DNA of 64,000 nucleotides from Rhodothermales bacterium. GTDB taxonomy: Bacteria > Bacteroidota > Rhodothermia > Rhodothermales > Bin80. The notes under the pieces are model-generated. The model was given only the letters and a program-made list of their open reading frames with translations, did no database searches and was not told the origin of the DNA. The stretch's first letter is position 1. Each line of letters opens with the position of its first letter. Positions 10,054-20,949 of the stretch are shown here, piece by piece. The stretch spans positions 1 through 64,000 of the forward strand of contig JAJECV010000061.1 of assembly GCA_022821875.1 (NCBI GenBank). The letters are read 5' to 3'. The translations under genes were made by a program, and so were the position numbers.

Positions 10054-10851
10054 TTGCCGATGCAATTGGCGTTCTGGGATTTTCCACCGACGAAATGCCT
10101 TGAGGAGGCGGCGCAGTCACTGGACGGGGAGATTGAGCGGCATTCCGTTTCGGACTGTATAGATTTACTGCGTCAGCAGCAGGTTGATATTGCCCTGTTG
10201 CCGGTGACTGCGGTACTCACGGCGGTCGAGGAGTTTGATATCCTGCCTGGTGGGGCGGTATCCTCATGGGAGTATCCGTTTGTACAGTTGCGCATGCATC
10301 AGGGCTTCCAGCGGGCGAATACCTTAAAATCCATTCCCGGTCAGAAGCTTGAAGAATTCATGGCAAGGGTGATTCTGAAAGAGCATTATGGGCGGCAGGT
10401 CCGGGTCATTTTTGATGGGAAGGCGGATGCTGAAATTTTTACCGGCCCCATGCCGCTGTCCCGGAGTGATGATCCAAAAATATTGGATATCGGGCAGGAG
10501 TGGTATGAGCTTGCACAGTACCCGATGGTATGGGGTGTCTATGCGTGTTTGAAGGGGATGGGAAGCGATTTAATGACCGAATCACTGATGGAACTCACCC
10601 TAGAAGCAGAGAGCGTTACACAAAGATGGGGATCCCGTTCCGACTTACCGGAAAGCAGCTTCTTCGGGGAAAGTCTCCGTCTGCGTTTAGATGATATTAC
10701 CGTTGCCGGGCTTACGGCAATCCGTGATTATATGTATTATTACGGGATCATCGAAGAACTTGTCCCTCTGCCAATATATGAATCAAAGGATGTACAGCAG
10801 CTGCCATGGCGGGGACAGGATCAAGGGGATCCCGGGATGGAGGAGTTGTGA
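10054..10851 (+). CDS. mqnA: Menaquinone (futalosine pathway) enzyme MqnA-like
   Basis: 265 aa; LLRQQQVDIALLPVTAVLT, LDIGQEWYELAQYPMVWGVYA; TTG start at 10054 or ATG at 10060. Confidence 0.75.
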   Translation: MPMQLAFWDFPPTKCLEEAAQSLDGEIERHSVSDCIDLLRQQQVDIALLPVTAVLTAVEEFDILPGGAVSSWEYPFVQLRMHQGFQRANTLKSIPGQKLEEFMARVILKEHYGRQVRVIFDGKADAEIFTGPMPLSRSDDPKILDIGQEWYELAQYPMVWGVYACLKGMGSDLMTESLMELTLEAESVTQRWGSRSDLPESSFFGESLRLRLDDITVAGLTAIRDYMYYYGIIEELVPLPIYESKDVQQLPWRGQDQGDPGMEEL

Positions 10852-10854
10852 ACA

Positions 10855-11310
10855 ATGAGCAAAGCAAGGTCTATTCTGGCAAGCAATCGTCGGGCCCGGC
10901 GGGAATACCATATTCTGGATTCCATTGAAGCCGGGATGGTACTGGTTGGGACCGAGGTAAAATCAATTCGTGAGGGGCGCGTGAGTCTGGCAGAGGCATG
11001 GTGCAAGGTTGAGCAGCAGGAGATTTTTCTGGTGGATGCACATATCTCGCACTATAAGCACGGGAACCTGAATAATCACGACCCCCTTCGTCCCCGAAAA
11101 CTGCTTTTGCACCGTAAGGAAATCCAGCGCCTGCAAAAAGCAGTTGAGCAAAAGGGGAATACCTTAATCCCGCTTAAATTGTATCTGAATCACGGCAGGA
11201 TCAAGGTTGAGATTGGGATTGTCCAGGGCAAAAAACTCTTCGACAAACGGGCGGACATGGCGGAGCGGGATACAAAACGGCAACTGGAACGAACTTTGAA
11301 GCAATATTGA
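10855..11310 (+). CDS. smpB: SsrA-binding protein SmpB
   Basis: NRRARREYHILDSIEAGMVLVGTEVKSIREGRVSL; KRADMAERDTKRQLERTLK. Confidence 0.97.
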   Translation: MSKARSILASNRRARREYHILDSIEAGMVLVGTEVKSIREGRVSLAEAWCKVEQQEIFLVDAHISHYKHGNLNNHDPLRPRKLLLHRKEIQRLQKAVEQKGNTLIPLKLYLNHGRIKVEIGIVQGKKLFDKRADMAERDTKRQLERTLKQY

Positions 11311-11311
11311 C

Positions 11312-12523
11312 ATGCATTTTCCACCGGTTGAGGAGCAGATCATACACTTAAAGCGCGGGGTTCAGGAGATTATCCCGGAGGATGAGTTGCGCCGTAAACT
11401 TATGCATGCAGCGGAGACAGGGAAACCGCTTACAGTAAAACTAGGGTGTGACCCCAGCCGGCCGGACCTGCATCTTGGGCATGCGGTTGTACTGAGAAAA
11501 CTCCGGCAATTTCAGGATTTTGGGCACGAGGTGGTCCTGATCGTGGGGGACTTTACCGGGATGATTGGGGATGCGAGCGGTCGTTCGAAAATGCGGCCGG
11601 CACTCTCTTTGGAAGAAACCCGCCGCAACGGGGAATCCTATTTTCAGCAGGCCTCCCGGATTCTGGATTCCGAGCGTATCCGTATTGTCTACAATTCCGA
11701 ATGGCTGGGAAAACTGTCGTTTGAGGATGTGGTCATGTTAGCGGGAAAATCCACGGTTGCCCGCATGTTGGAGCGGGATGATTTTGCCGGGCGCTATGCA
11801 AAGGGAGATCCGATCGGGCTGCATGAATTTTTATATCCGCTCGCGCAGGCGCAGGACTCGGTGGAGGTGAGAGCGGATATAGAGCTTGGCGGAACCGACC
11901 AGAAGTTTAATCTGCTGATGGGGCGGACTCTGCAGAAGAGTGCGGGACAGCCGCCGCAGGTTTGCATGACGCTTCCCATTCTGGAGGGGCTGGATGGCGT
12001 AGAAAAAATGTCAAAGTCGCTGGACAACTACATCGGCCTGACCGAGTCGGCAGCGACCATGTACGGCAGAGTGCTCTCCATCCCCGACACACTGATTTAT
12101 CGTTATTTTGAGCTTGCGAGTGATGAAGAGACCGCAGAACTGCCGGCATTAAAGGAACTGTGCGTCCGCAGTCCGCGGGATGCAAAGCACCGGCTTGCCC
12201 TCTCCATCACCCGGCTGTATCATGGAGCCGCAAAAGCGGCAAAGGCGCGGGAGCATTTTGAGCGCACGGTCATACGTAAGCAGGTCCCTGATGATCTACC
12301 ATCCTTCACGCCGGCGGTAGAGGGCCCGATAGGGCTTCTGAACCTGCTGACCATGGCAGGTTTGACTCCTTCCAACGGGGCAGCACGCAGACTGGTTACG
12401 CAGGGAGCGGTGAGTATTGACGGCGAGAAGGTGACTGACAGCCGTCTGATGCTGGATATTGCAGCTCGTGCACCGTTCCTTTTAAAGGTTGGGAAGCGCA
12501 AGTACCTTCGAGTCACGCAGTAA
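11312..12523 (+). CDS. tyrS: Tyrosyl-tRNA synthetase
   Basis: 403 aa; KLGCDPSRPDLHLGHAVVLRKLRQFQDFGHEVVLIVGDFTGMIGD, KMSKS motif, S4-like C-terminus. Confidence 0.96.
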   Translation: MHFPPVEEQIIHLKRGVQEIIPEDELRRKLMHAAETGKPLTVKLGCDPSRPDLHLGHAVVLRKLRQFQDFGHEVVLIVGDFTGMIGDASGRSKMRPALSLEETRRNGESYFQQASRILDSERIRIVYNSEWLGKLSFEDVVMLAGKSTVARMLERDDFAGRYAKGDPIGLHEFLYPLAQAQDSVEVRADIELGGTDQKFNLLMGRTLQKSAGQPPQVCMTLPILEGLDGVEKMSKSLDNYIGLTESAATMYGRVLSIPDTLIYRYFELASDEETAELPALKELCVRSPRDAKHRLALSITRLYHGAAKAAKAREHFERTVIRKQVPDDLPSFTPAVEGPIGLLNLLTMAGLTPSNGAARRLVTQGAVSIDGEKVTDSRLMLDIAARAPFLLKVGKRKYLRVTQ

Positions 12524-12787
12524 GGCTTTAGGCATCAGGTGGAATCCTATGTTGCGGGCCCAGAGCCGGCAGAATAGTCTCGTTCTGTGCTGTATCAGCT
12601 GTGGTGTGGACTGATCCTGACTTCGACGGTTCCGCGATGTTTTGTTTTTGAAACACCCCGTTATCGGAACCTATTTTCCTCTGAGTACATATATAAGTCG
12701 ACTGGGAAGTTTCCTCCTGTTCTGGACTGTTTGAAGAGACAGGAATCTAGTCAGGGTAGAAGAATTTGCACGCAAAGTTCTCAGTCA

Positions 12788-13987
12788 ATGAGTACACCAC
12801 GAACCCACCGCATCTCGTCAACTCTTGTAGAGGACCGAGGGGAAGCGAAGTACTTCCACGGGAGAAAGGAAATATTAGGCAACTTCAAGGAACGCCTAGA
12901 ACTGGTAAGTGTCGAGAAAAAGTATGGGACCACAATCCTGATTCAGGCGGCTCCTGGTGCGGGCAAGACCGCCCTGCTTATGAAATGTGCTCGGCTGGCG
13001 CGGGAACAGCGATGGCATACCGCCGAGATTGATCCAGACGAGTTGTATGATCCGAAGGAATTAAGCAAGGCGTTGAGTCGCCCGCTCCCCGCCAACCGCC
13101 AGAAATTGATGACGGGCAGGAGTGTACAGGTCATCCATCGGGAATCTGTATCTGAGCACGATCTCTCGACAACGTTGGACATCCTCAAGTATGGGCGGGA
13201 GCCGCTGCTGCTCATGATGGACGAAGCCCAGTTACTCCGAACTGCATTCTCCAGCCAGTCCGAAGAGTTTAGAATCGCCGCAAAATGCCTTAAAGCGATT
13301 CACAATGGTAAACTGGAGCGTCCGGTGATCCTGATTGCCGCCGGACTGGGCGCAACCACGCAGGCCTTTGATAATTTGGGTGTGTCAAGATTCAAGCCAC
13401 AATGCAAGATCAGTTTAGGGCCGCTAAGTGAAGAAGCTAGGCGGGCGGTCATCAAGGACTGGCTCCTGGAAGAAGGCGGGGCGAAGGGCGATTCAGTTCC
13501 TTGGATTCATGCGATTGTACGTGAGACACATGGCTGGCCGCAGCATATCATGGCGTATGTGTGGCCTACCTTGAAGCAGTTAAAATTAACCGATGGGGCG
13601 TTGACTCCAGAGGGGCTGAAAACGGTACTGGAGCAAGGGCGAACGGGGCGGATTAAGTTTTATGAAGCGCGGACTCGGGGCATCCCTGAAGAACAACTCC
13701 ACTGCATCGCAAGAGTGATCGCATATACTCCATCCGGTACCAGTGTTGCGAAGATGGATATTATGGCATCTCTCCGCATGAATTATAATCATGATACGGC
13801 TGAGAAGATCTTTACACTGGCCCTGCATAAGGGAATACTGGACGAGCGGAATAACCGATACGTAGTTCCGATCCCCTTGATGCACAACTGGCTGGTGGAT
13901 AATTTCGCCTGCTATCGGGCACCCTTATTTCCCCCGCCACAGCCCCCCGCTAGATCCATGGGGTTTAATAATCAGGCAGAGGATTAG
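12788..13987 (+). CDS. Orphan P-loop AAA ATPase of unassigned family
   Basis: Start placed at MSTPRTHRISSTLVEDRGEAKYFHGR; Walker A APGAGKTAL, Walker B LLLMMDEAQLL; probable winged-helix C-terminus. Confidence 0.8.
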   Translation: MSTPRTHRISSTLVEDRGEAKYFHGRKEILGNFKERLELVSVEKKYGTTILIQAAPGAGKTALLMKCARLAREQRWHTAEIDPDELYDPKELSKALSRPLPANRQKLMTGRSVQVIHRESVSEHDLSTTLDILKYGREPLLLMMDEAQLLRTAFSSQSEEFRIAAKCLKAIHNGKLERPVILIAAGLGATTQAFDNLGVSRFKPQCKISLGPLSEEARRAVIKDWLLEEGGAKGDSVPWIHAIVRETHGWPQHIMAYVWPTLKQLKLTDGALTPEGLKTVLEQGRTGRIKFYEARTRGIPEEQLHCIARVIAYTPSGTSVAKMDIMASLRMNYNHDTAEKIFTLALHKGILDERNNRYVVPIPLMHNWLVDNFACYRAPLFPPPQPPARSMGFNNQAED

Positions 13988-14393
13988 CAGCCCGTGGAGA
14001 AAGTATGATTACAGAACTAGGCAGCACAACTATGTGTCGTAGATGGCCAAACCATGTATTTTTGCCCTTTTGAGATTCTGAAGGGCGAAAAACATCTCTT
14101 CCAGGGCTATTTTGAACAGTCTAATCCCGAAAAACCAACCCAGAAGCTTTGCTCAGACTTTTCAGGACTTTATCCGCGGGCGGCCAGAATCCTGAACTGC
14201 TTGAATTCTCCTTTACAGTCCCTTGTCAAGATTCAACCATGTATAATCTGTTAGACAACCGGTTCTACCGGTATTCCCGTAAAAAAAGTTGATACGGTTG
14301 GATTGTGTGGAATTGCATTCGGCTCAGAAAGCCAACCGGCGTGCGGTATCATCCTGAAGAGGGTGGATACGCGGGGCGTTTTCTAGAGCAGGC

Positions 14394-16562
14394 TTACCAG
14401 GCGGCCAGAGCGCGGGCCGCAGAGAGGATGTCCTCCTGCCGGGGAAGGACCTCCCGCTCCAGCGGATCGGCAAAAGGGATGTAGGAAAACTTGGCCCCAA
14501 TGCGCCGCACAGGCGCGTCCAGATACGAAAACCCCCGGTCCGAAATCATCGCTGCCACCTCCGCACCGTAGCCCAGAAATTCATGATCCTCGTGCACGAC
14601 CAGTGCGCGGTGGGTCTTGCGAACCGAGGTGAGCACCGCGTCCGAATCAAGGGGCATCAGGCTGCGCAGATCAATCACCTCCACGGATAACTGGCCCTCT
14701 CTAGAGAGCTGCCGGGCAACCGCAAGACACTTGTGGACAAGGAACCCATACGTGATCATGGTCAGATCTGCTCCCTCACGGACCGTACGCGCCTTTCCGA
14801 AGGGGACCAGATAATCCTCATCCGGTTCAGGGCCTCTGGCACTCGCGGCCCGGTAGAGTGCCTTGTGCTCAAGAAATAATACAGGATCCTTGCTGCGGAT
14901 TGCCGTCTTCAACAGGCCTTTTGCGTCTGCTGCAGAAGCGGGCATTACGACGCGGATTCCCGGCATATGGCCGAAAATGCTCTCAATATTCTGGGAATGG
15001 CACAGGCCTCCATGGATGTAGCCCCCGCACGGTACCCGGATCACCATCGGACAGGACCATGCATTGTTGGAGCGGTAACGCAGCGTCGCAACCTGATTGC
15101 GCAGATGCTGCATGGCCGGCCAGATATAGTCCGCAAACTGGATCTCTACAACCGGCTTAAAGCCGGCCGCACTGAGCCCCACCGCCGTCCCGATAATGGA
15201 TGCCTCGGCCAGCGGCGAGTTAAAACAGCGTTCAATCCCGAATTTTTCCGTCAATCCCCGGGTCGCAGTGAACACGCCGCCTTTCTGTCCTGCTACATCT
15301 TCGCCGTACACAAGGATGGATTCATCACGGGTCATCTCTTCATGGAGGGCATGGTTGATGGCATCCACCATGACGACCGGCTCTCCTGCAGGTTCATCCG
15401 TGCTGTAGGTGAGGTTCAGATCTCCTTCAAAGAATACATGCGTGATTGCACTTTGAGGATCGGGGTCCATCCGCTGCTCTGCGGAGCGGGCGGCCTCATT
15501 GATCTCGGCTTTGATCTCTTCCTGAAGTTCTTGGGACCGGGCAGCAGTGAAGATGCCTTCTTCAATCAGGATGTGCTCAAGCCGGCTGATCGGGTCGGCA
15601 GTCTGGTCCTGAATCAATTCCTCTTCCGTACGATACTTGAGATGGTTGTCGGAAGAGGAATGCGGTAAGAGGCGGACGACATCCGCAACGAGACATACCG
15701 GCCCCCTGCCGGCCCGCAAATGATGAATCGCCGCCTTCGCAACAGAATAGATTTTGAAGAAATCCGTTCCGTCTACGCGGTATCTTGCCAGACCCTCGTA
15801 GCCGCCTGCAAGTTTGAAGGGAGTTCCACCGGCCGTCTGATCCGTAATCGGAACACTGATTGCGTATTTGTTATCCTGTACCAGAAATAGAACCGGAGCC
15901 CGGTTCCGGGCGGCCCAGTTCAGGGCTTCGTGGAAGGCTCCCTGTGAGGTCGCACCATCTCCGGCAGAGCATAAGGTGAATGCATCAGTCTCCCGCTTCA
16001 TGGAAGCCATTGCCAGACCCAATGCCGGGAGGTACTGAGAGCCAACGGAAGAGCAGACACTCAAAATATTCTTGTCCCGTGCACCATAATGTGCAGGCAT
16101 CTGGCGCCCGCCGGAGTTTACACTGTCCGCTTTTGCCAAATGGTCAAGGAAGGTTTCTTCAATGGTCTGTCCAAGCATGAGTGCCAATGCAAGATCCCGG
16201 TAGTACGGGCAGAACCAGTCATGGCCCGGTTTGCTGAGCAGCCCAATAGCGGCCTGTGTGGCTTCGTGCCCGCTGCAGCCGATATGAAAAAAGCCCTTCC
16301 CCTGTTTGAGCAGGGAAAGCATCTTTCCATCAAGGATCCGCGCGGTATGCATGACGCGCAGCACATGCAGCAGCGTTTGCCTGTCAAAATCGGAAGGCCG
16401 GACCTGTTCTATCTCAAATCCTTCCCCGTAACAGGACTCATCAATGTCCGCAAACAGTACATCCCCCTGAATTGCAGGGGAGTGACCGTTGGTTTCGGCC
16501 TGCGTGTTCGATGTGGCGGAACCAATACCGGCAACCGCCCGATCAGGTGGAAGGTCAGCCAT
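14394..16562 (-). CDS. Fused E1 alpha/beta 2-oxoacid dehydrogenase (thiamine-PP dependent)
   Basis: 722 aa; alpha GDGATSQGAFHEALNWAARNRAPVLFLVQDNKYAISVP, beta YGEDVAGQKGGVFTATRGL and EIQFADYIWPAMQHLRNQVATLRYR. Confidence 0.93.
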   Translation of the reverse strand: MADLPPDRAVAGIGSATSNTQAETNGHSPAIQGDVLFADIDESCYGEGFEIEQVRPSDFDRQTLLHVLRVMHTARILDGKMLSLLKQGKGFFHIGCSGHEATQAAIGLLSKPGHDWFCPYYRDLALALMLGQTIEETFLDHLAKADSVNSGGRQMPAHYGARDKNILSVCSSVGSQYLPALGLAMASMKRETDAFTLCSAGDGATSQGAFHEALNWAARNRAPVLFLVQDNKYAISVPITDQTAGGTPFKLAGGYEGLARYRVDGTDFFKIYSVAKAAIHHLRAGRGPVCLVADVVRLLPHSSSDNHLKYRTEEELIQDQTADPISRLEHILIEEGIFTAARSQELQEEIKAEINEAARSAEQRMDPDPQSAITHVFFEGDLNLTYSTDEPAGEPVVMVDAINHALHEEMTRDESILVYGEDVAGQKGGVFTATRGLTEKFGIERCFNSPLAEASIIGTAVGLSAAGFKPVVEIQFADYIWPAMQHLRNQVATLRYRSNNAWSCPMVIRVPCGGYIHGGLCHSQNIESIFGHMPGIRVVMPASAADAKGLLKTAIRSKDPVLFLEHKALYRAASARGPEPDEDYLVPFGKARTVREGADLTMITYGFLVHKCLAVARQLSREGQLSVEVIDLRSLMPLDSDAVLTSVRKTHRALVVHEDHEFLGYGAEVAAMISDRGFSYLDAPVRRIGAKFSYIPFADPLEREVLPRQEDILSAARALAAW

Positions 16563-16691
16563 CTCTGTGTAGGAAAAACTTGATACCGGGAAGCATATCG
16601 CCCGCTAAATGCAATGGATAGATCCTTTTGGTCTGATGAAATTTTCGAGTTTCACTGTTTTTAAAATGCCGCATCAGCAATATAAGATAAC

Positions 16692-16723
16692 AAAAAAACC
16701 TCTCATCCAACAATGGGAGGTTT
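16692..16723 (-). terminator. Rho-independent terminator for the HK/RR operon
   Basis: Minus strand AAACCTC-CCATTGTTGGATGA-GAGGTTTTTTT, hairpin followed by T7, ~85 bp past the kinase stop. Confidence 0.8.
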
Positions 16724-16808
16724 CACTCGCAGCAGTGCCTGCACTCAGAATGGGAAGTGTGCGAGTATATTCATAGCCGGTACTACCTGGTTCGCTGCCA
16801 ATGGTTCC

Positions 16809-18284
16809 TCAAGATTCGGGTTCCTCTGGCAACAGCGGCAATTCAAACCAGAAGCGGGATCCCCGCCCAACAATACTCTCCACATGAATGGACTCCCCGT
16901 GCTCCTGCAGGATCTGTTTCACAATGGCTAATCCCAGTCCGGATCCGCCATCGCGTCGGGCGCGTGCACGGTCAACCCGGTGAAAGCGTTCAAAGATCAG
17001 ATGCAGATGATCTTCAGGGATTCCCTGTCCATCATCAATTACCTCCACACGGGCTTTATTCAGACGTTTGTGGAAGCGGCAGCGAACCGTCCCGGAAGTG
17101 CTGTATCGAATTGCATTATCAACCAGATTCAGAAAAACCCGCCGAATCTGATCTTCATCTGCCTCTACCCAGGTATCCTGCTCGTCAAGCTCCAGCCGCA
17201 GGTCTTTTTTTTGTGCCTGACGGATCAGGATGTCTTTTGCATCCATGGCGACAGCGGCCAGATTAAATCTGGAGATGTTCAGCGGCTGGTCGCGGTTCTC
17301 AAGTCGTGCAATGTCAATGAGCGAACCGAACAGGTTGCTGAGACGCTTCAGGTTTTGTAACCCTTTTGCTGAGTACCTCTGACGATGTTCTTCCGAGAGT
17401 TTGGGGGATCCCAAAGCTTCCAGAAAACCGCTGATCGCAAAGATGGGGTTCCGTACTTCATGGGATACATTGCTGATAAATTCGCGCTGAAGCTGGGTAA
17501 CATCCTCCAACTCGTTGATTTTTTCTGTATAGATTCGGGACATGTATTCAAGGCTGTACCCCAGATCCTGGAATTCTGCCGCTCTGGAGGAGACCCGAAT
17601 GGGGGCTCCATATTCCCCTGCAACAATCCGCCGGGCGGTATGCATAATCGTCCGCAGTGGCTTGGTAACCTGCGCAGAGGCGACCCAGGCCCCGATCATG
17701 GCCATAAATAATGCAAGCCCAATTCCCGCAATCATGCGGTCTCGCATCCCGGTCGCCAGAATATACAGCGCACTCACCGGTCGTGCCAGCCCAACCACAA
17801 TCCCGTCCTGCCGGATTGCACCGACCATAATTCTCTGCCCATTTCCCATTGCCATGACATCAAAAAAAGGTGTTTCCTCTGAGGTTTGGGAAAGGATCTT
17901 AAGGACGGCCTTCTCGTCCAGAGGGTCATTTCGCCAGTAGAGGGAATCATGGTGTCCGATAAAAGTGTGCAGGTCGCCAAGCTGCAGCATGGTGGTGGCA
18001 GCGGGGCTCAGCGTGTCAAGCCACTGGTCGGAGGGTACAGATCTCAGATCGGTGGATCGCATGATGGATGCAACGTGCCGCGTATCCGTGAGATGGCTGT
18101 CATGTGCCGCCCTGCGGATATGACTGCTCAAATCCAGGGTTAAATAAAACGCAACTCCGCCGGCTGCAATCCCCACAAAAAGCGCAAAGGTGAGAAACAT
18201 CCATGTTCGTGTGGGGGCCCGGGCGGGGAACCCGGATTTACGGATGTGGAACGGCCATCTCATTCGGCCCTTTTGTCTGGTCAA
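16809..18284 (-). CDS. Membrane sensor histidine kinase with HAMP-like region
   Basis: 491 aa; FISNVSHEVRNPIFAISGFLEAL, NLVDNAIRYS, DDGQGIPEDHLHLIFERFHRVD, GGSGLGLAIVKQI. Confidence 0.95.
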   Translation of the reverse strand: MTRQKGRMRWPFHIRKSGFPARAPTRTWMFLTFALFVGIAAGGVAFYLTLDLSSHIRRAAHDSHLTDTRHVASIMRSTDLRSVPSDQWLDTLSPAATTMLQLGDLHTFIGHHDSLYWRNDPLDEKAVLKILSQTSEETPFFDVMAMGNGQRIMVGAIRQDGIVVGLARPVSALYILATGMRDRMIAGIGLALFMAMIGAWVASAQVTKPLRTIMHTARRIVAGEYGAPIRVSSRAAEFQDLGYSLEYMSRIYTEKINELEDVTQLQREFISNVSHEVRNPIFAISGFLEALGSPKLSEEHRQRYSAKGLQNLKRLSNLFGSLIDIARLENRDQPLNISRFNLAAVAMDAKDILIRQAQKKDLRLELDEQDTWVEADEDQIRRVFLNLVDNAIRYSTSGTVRCRFHKRLNKARVEVIDDGQGIPEDHLHLIFERFHRVDRARARRDGGSGLGLAIVKQILQEHGESIHVESIVGRGSRFWFELPLLPEEPES

Positions 18285-18286
18285 AT

Positions 18287-19006
18287 TCAGTCTTCTTCTT
18301 CGTAGGAGACGGTGTCATTGAAGCAGTAGCCAACGCCCCAGACCGTCTCAATATACTTGGCAAAGCCCCCTAATTTCTCACGCAAATTTTTCATGTGCGT
18401 GTCGACCGTGCGCTGTGTGACCATCTTGGAGTCTGTCCAGAGTACGTCCAGCAATTCTTCCCGGCGGTAGGCCTGCCTGGGATGTCGGATCAGGTAACTC
18501 AGCAGTTCAAGTTCGGTCAGGGTGAGTCCGAGATCCCGCCCCCTGTATTCTGCCCGAAATTCATTAACAAAAAGCGTCAGTCCCATGACATTAATCGTCT
18601 CCACCTCCCGAATGTGTGCCCGCCGCAGCGCCGCCTGTATCCGTGCGAGGATGACATCCATTGCGACAGGCTTGATCAGGTAGTCATCTCCGCCTAACAA
18701 AAGTCCGCGGACATGATCTTCGTCTTCACCTTTTGCGGTAAGGAAAATGATGGGGATCTCCTCGGTTTCAGATTTTGACCGGAGTCGCTGGCAGACTTCA
18801 AACCCATCAAGCTTGGGGAGCATCACATCAAGGAGAATCAGATCCGTCCAGGGGTGCGCCTTTTTCAGGGCCTGCTGCCCATCGTAGGCAATATCTATGT
18901 TATAGCCAATTTCTCCAAGAAAATGAGCAATGACTTCCGCTATATCCTCCTCGTCTTCAACGATCAGGATATTCGTTTCATATTTTTCTTTAGATTTCTG
19001 TACCAT
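18287..19006 (-). CDS. OmpR/PhoB-type response regulator
   Basis: ILIVEDEEDIAEVI, LDVMLPKLDG, FLTAKGEDEDHVRGLLLGGDDYLIKP, winged-helix DNA-binding C-terminus; listed ORF extends to 19048. Confidence 0.94.
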   Translation of the reverse strand: MVQKSKEKYETNILIVEDEEDIAEVIAHFLGEIGYNIDIAYDGQQALKKAHPWTDLILLDVMLPKLDGFEVCQRLRSKSETEEIPIIFLTAKGEDEDHVRGLLLGGDDYLIKPVAMDVILARIQAALRRAHIREVETINVMGLTLFVNEFRAEYRGRDLGLTLTELELLSYLIRHPRQAYRREELLDVLWTDSKMVTQRTVDTHMKNLREKLGGFAKYIETVWGVGYCFNDTVSYEEED

Positions 19007-19662
19007 GGATGGATCCAATTTTGAGACACCGAAGGTCATTACACGCAAATTCGGTGCACCGAATCGCCATGCGTACGAAGCGGAGATTCAGTATTTCCGA
19101 ACCACACACTAATTTAGGAAATTCTCTCCACGAGTGCAGATTGGATAGTGCATAAGTGATTTCAACTTCCCAGCAGGGTGCACATATGCCTGCATATAAC
19201 GCCGGAAACGGGTTCGAACTGTGATTTTCTGTTTCGTTTATCTCCATTTGGGGCACGCCGGTCTGAACTTGTAATAAAAAGCCGGAAGATTGTTCGTGTA
19301 CAGGAAGTCATGTGTTTTCAAGCGGAGGGGCGGAAGTGGATCAGGTTCGAAATGAAACTGCCGGGATCCGGCAGGTCAAAGGATGACTCCGAGAGTTGCT
19401 GGATCCCGGAGAGGGCCCCGCTATATCCTGACGCGTAACGATCAGGACGGTGCGCTGAGCAAAGGATCAGGGGGACTCAGATTTTGCAAAAAGTATTGGC
19501 GCAGGATTTCAAGATCTTTCTGGTGCGTGCGCGTTTAAGACAGATGCACCGGCTCCCGATTGTTTTGAAGAAGCAGGAAATGCCTAAATTGTACGGCCAT
19601 CGGCAGAATACTGCTTTACCTGTTCTGCCGGATGAACGGTCTCATAATATCTCAGGGCGTAA

Positions 19663-20949
19663 ATGACCCCAGATCTTTGTATTCAGAATGGAGTGATCCT
19701 GGATCCCGCCACCGGGGAGTATCGGCGGGCAGATCTGCGTATCCGGGAGGGTGTGATCGCAGAGATCGCTCCCGGCCTTTCGGTCTCCGATGAACAGGTT
19801 CTCGAAGCAGAAGGGCGAATGGTTTCTCCGGGATGGATAGATATGCATGTTCATTTACGGGATCCCGGCGAAGAGCATAAGGAGACGGTCACGACCGGGT
19901 GCCGTGCTGCCGCCTTTGGGGGGTTTACGGCCGTTGCCTGTATGCCAAACACCAAACCGCCCATTGATAGCAGGGAAGCGGTTCATTCTCTGATTCAGCG
20001 GGCGGAAGTGCTCCCGGTGGATGTGTATCCAATTGCGTGCGTATCCCGGGGCCGTCAGGGGAATGATCTCTCAGAAATGGCAGAACTGGCGGCCACGGGC
20101 GCGGTGGCATTCAGTGATGACGGATCGCCCGTGCAGAACGGGAGCCTTATGCGCCGGGCGCTTGAGTATACCCGCGTGGTCGGCAGGCCGATCATTAACC
20201 ACATGGAAGATCTGTCTATGGGGCCCAAGGGACAGATGAATGAAGGGATCGTATCCACCAGCCTGGGGCTGGTTCCGATCCCGACATTTTCGGAAGAGTC
20301 CATGCTCGGGCGGGATCTCATGTTAGCCGAGTTGACGCAGGGGCATTTACATGTCGCACATGTATCGACTGCGCGTTCGACTGCAATGATCCGGGAAGCG
20401 AAAGCACGGGGGGTCCATGTGACTGCCGAGGCCTGTACGCATCATTTTGCATTGACCGACAAGGTGGTTGCCGAGTCCGGTCTGGATGCACAGACAAAAA
20501 TGCATCCCCCCCTGCGAACGGACGAGGATATCAAAGCAATCAAAACCGGGCTTTGTGATGGAACGCTGGATGTGATCTGTACCGATCATGCGCCGCATGC
20601 ACCGTTTGAGAAGGAGACAGACTTTGTATCGTCTCCATTTGGAATCATCGGGCTGGAGACCGCGTGGGGACTCACGGGACAGCACCTGATCGCGCCGGGG
20701 CATTTGAGTGTTGCCGAGGCCGTAAACCGGCTGTGTGTTGCGCCGCGTGAAATTCTGGGACTGGAGGTCCCGGCGATTGAAGTTGGAGCAAAAGCGAATC
20801 TGACTATCTTTGACGCAACGACCAACTGGATATTCGAACCCAGACATATTCACTCCAAGAGCCGGAACACTCCGTTCATAGGCTCGCCCATGACCGGGCG
20901 AGCCTGGGCGATTTATAATAAAGGGCAACTGGTGGAGCATCAACCGTGA
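19663..20949 (+). CDS. pyrC: Dihydroorotase
   Basis: 428 aa; GWIDMHVHLRDPGEEHKETVTTG, VTAEACTHHF, CTDHAPH. Confidence 0.94.
   Translation: MTPDLCIQNGVILDPATGEYRRADLRIREGVIAEIAPGLSVSDEQVLEAEGRMVSPGWIDMHVHLRDPGEEHKETVTTGCRAAAFGGFTAVACMPNTKPPIDSREAVHSLIQRAEVLPVDVYPIACVSRGRQGNDLSEMAELAATGAVAFSDDGSPVQNGSLMRRALEYTRVVGRPIINHMEDLSMGPKGQMNEGIVSTSLGLVPIPTFSEESMLGRDLMLAELTQGHLHVAHVSTARSTAMIREAKARGVHVTAEACTHHFALTDKVVAESGLDAQTKMHPPLRTDEDIKAIKTGLCDGTLDVICTDHAPHAPFEKETDFVSSPFGIIGLETAWGLTGQHLIAPGHLSVAEAVNRLCVAPREILGLEVPAIEVGAKANLTIFDATTNWIFEPRHIHSKSRNTPFIGSPMTGRAWAIYNKGQLVEHQP

Noticed and set aside
14967-15668. 233-aa plus-strand ORF inside the fused E1 gene
   Set aside because: Antisense to strong E1 beta/alpha motifs
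19049-19662. Possible small genes in the gap between response regulator and pyrC
   Set aside because: Listed ORFs (60-88 aa) overlap on both strands and lack family motifs
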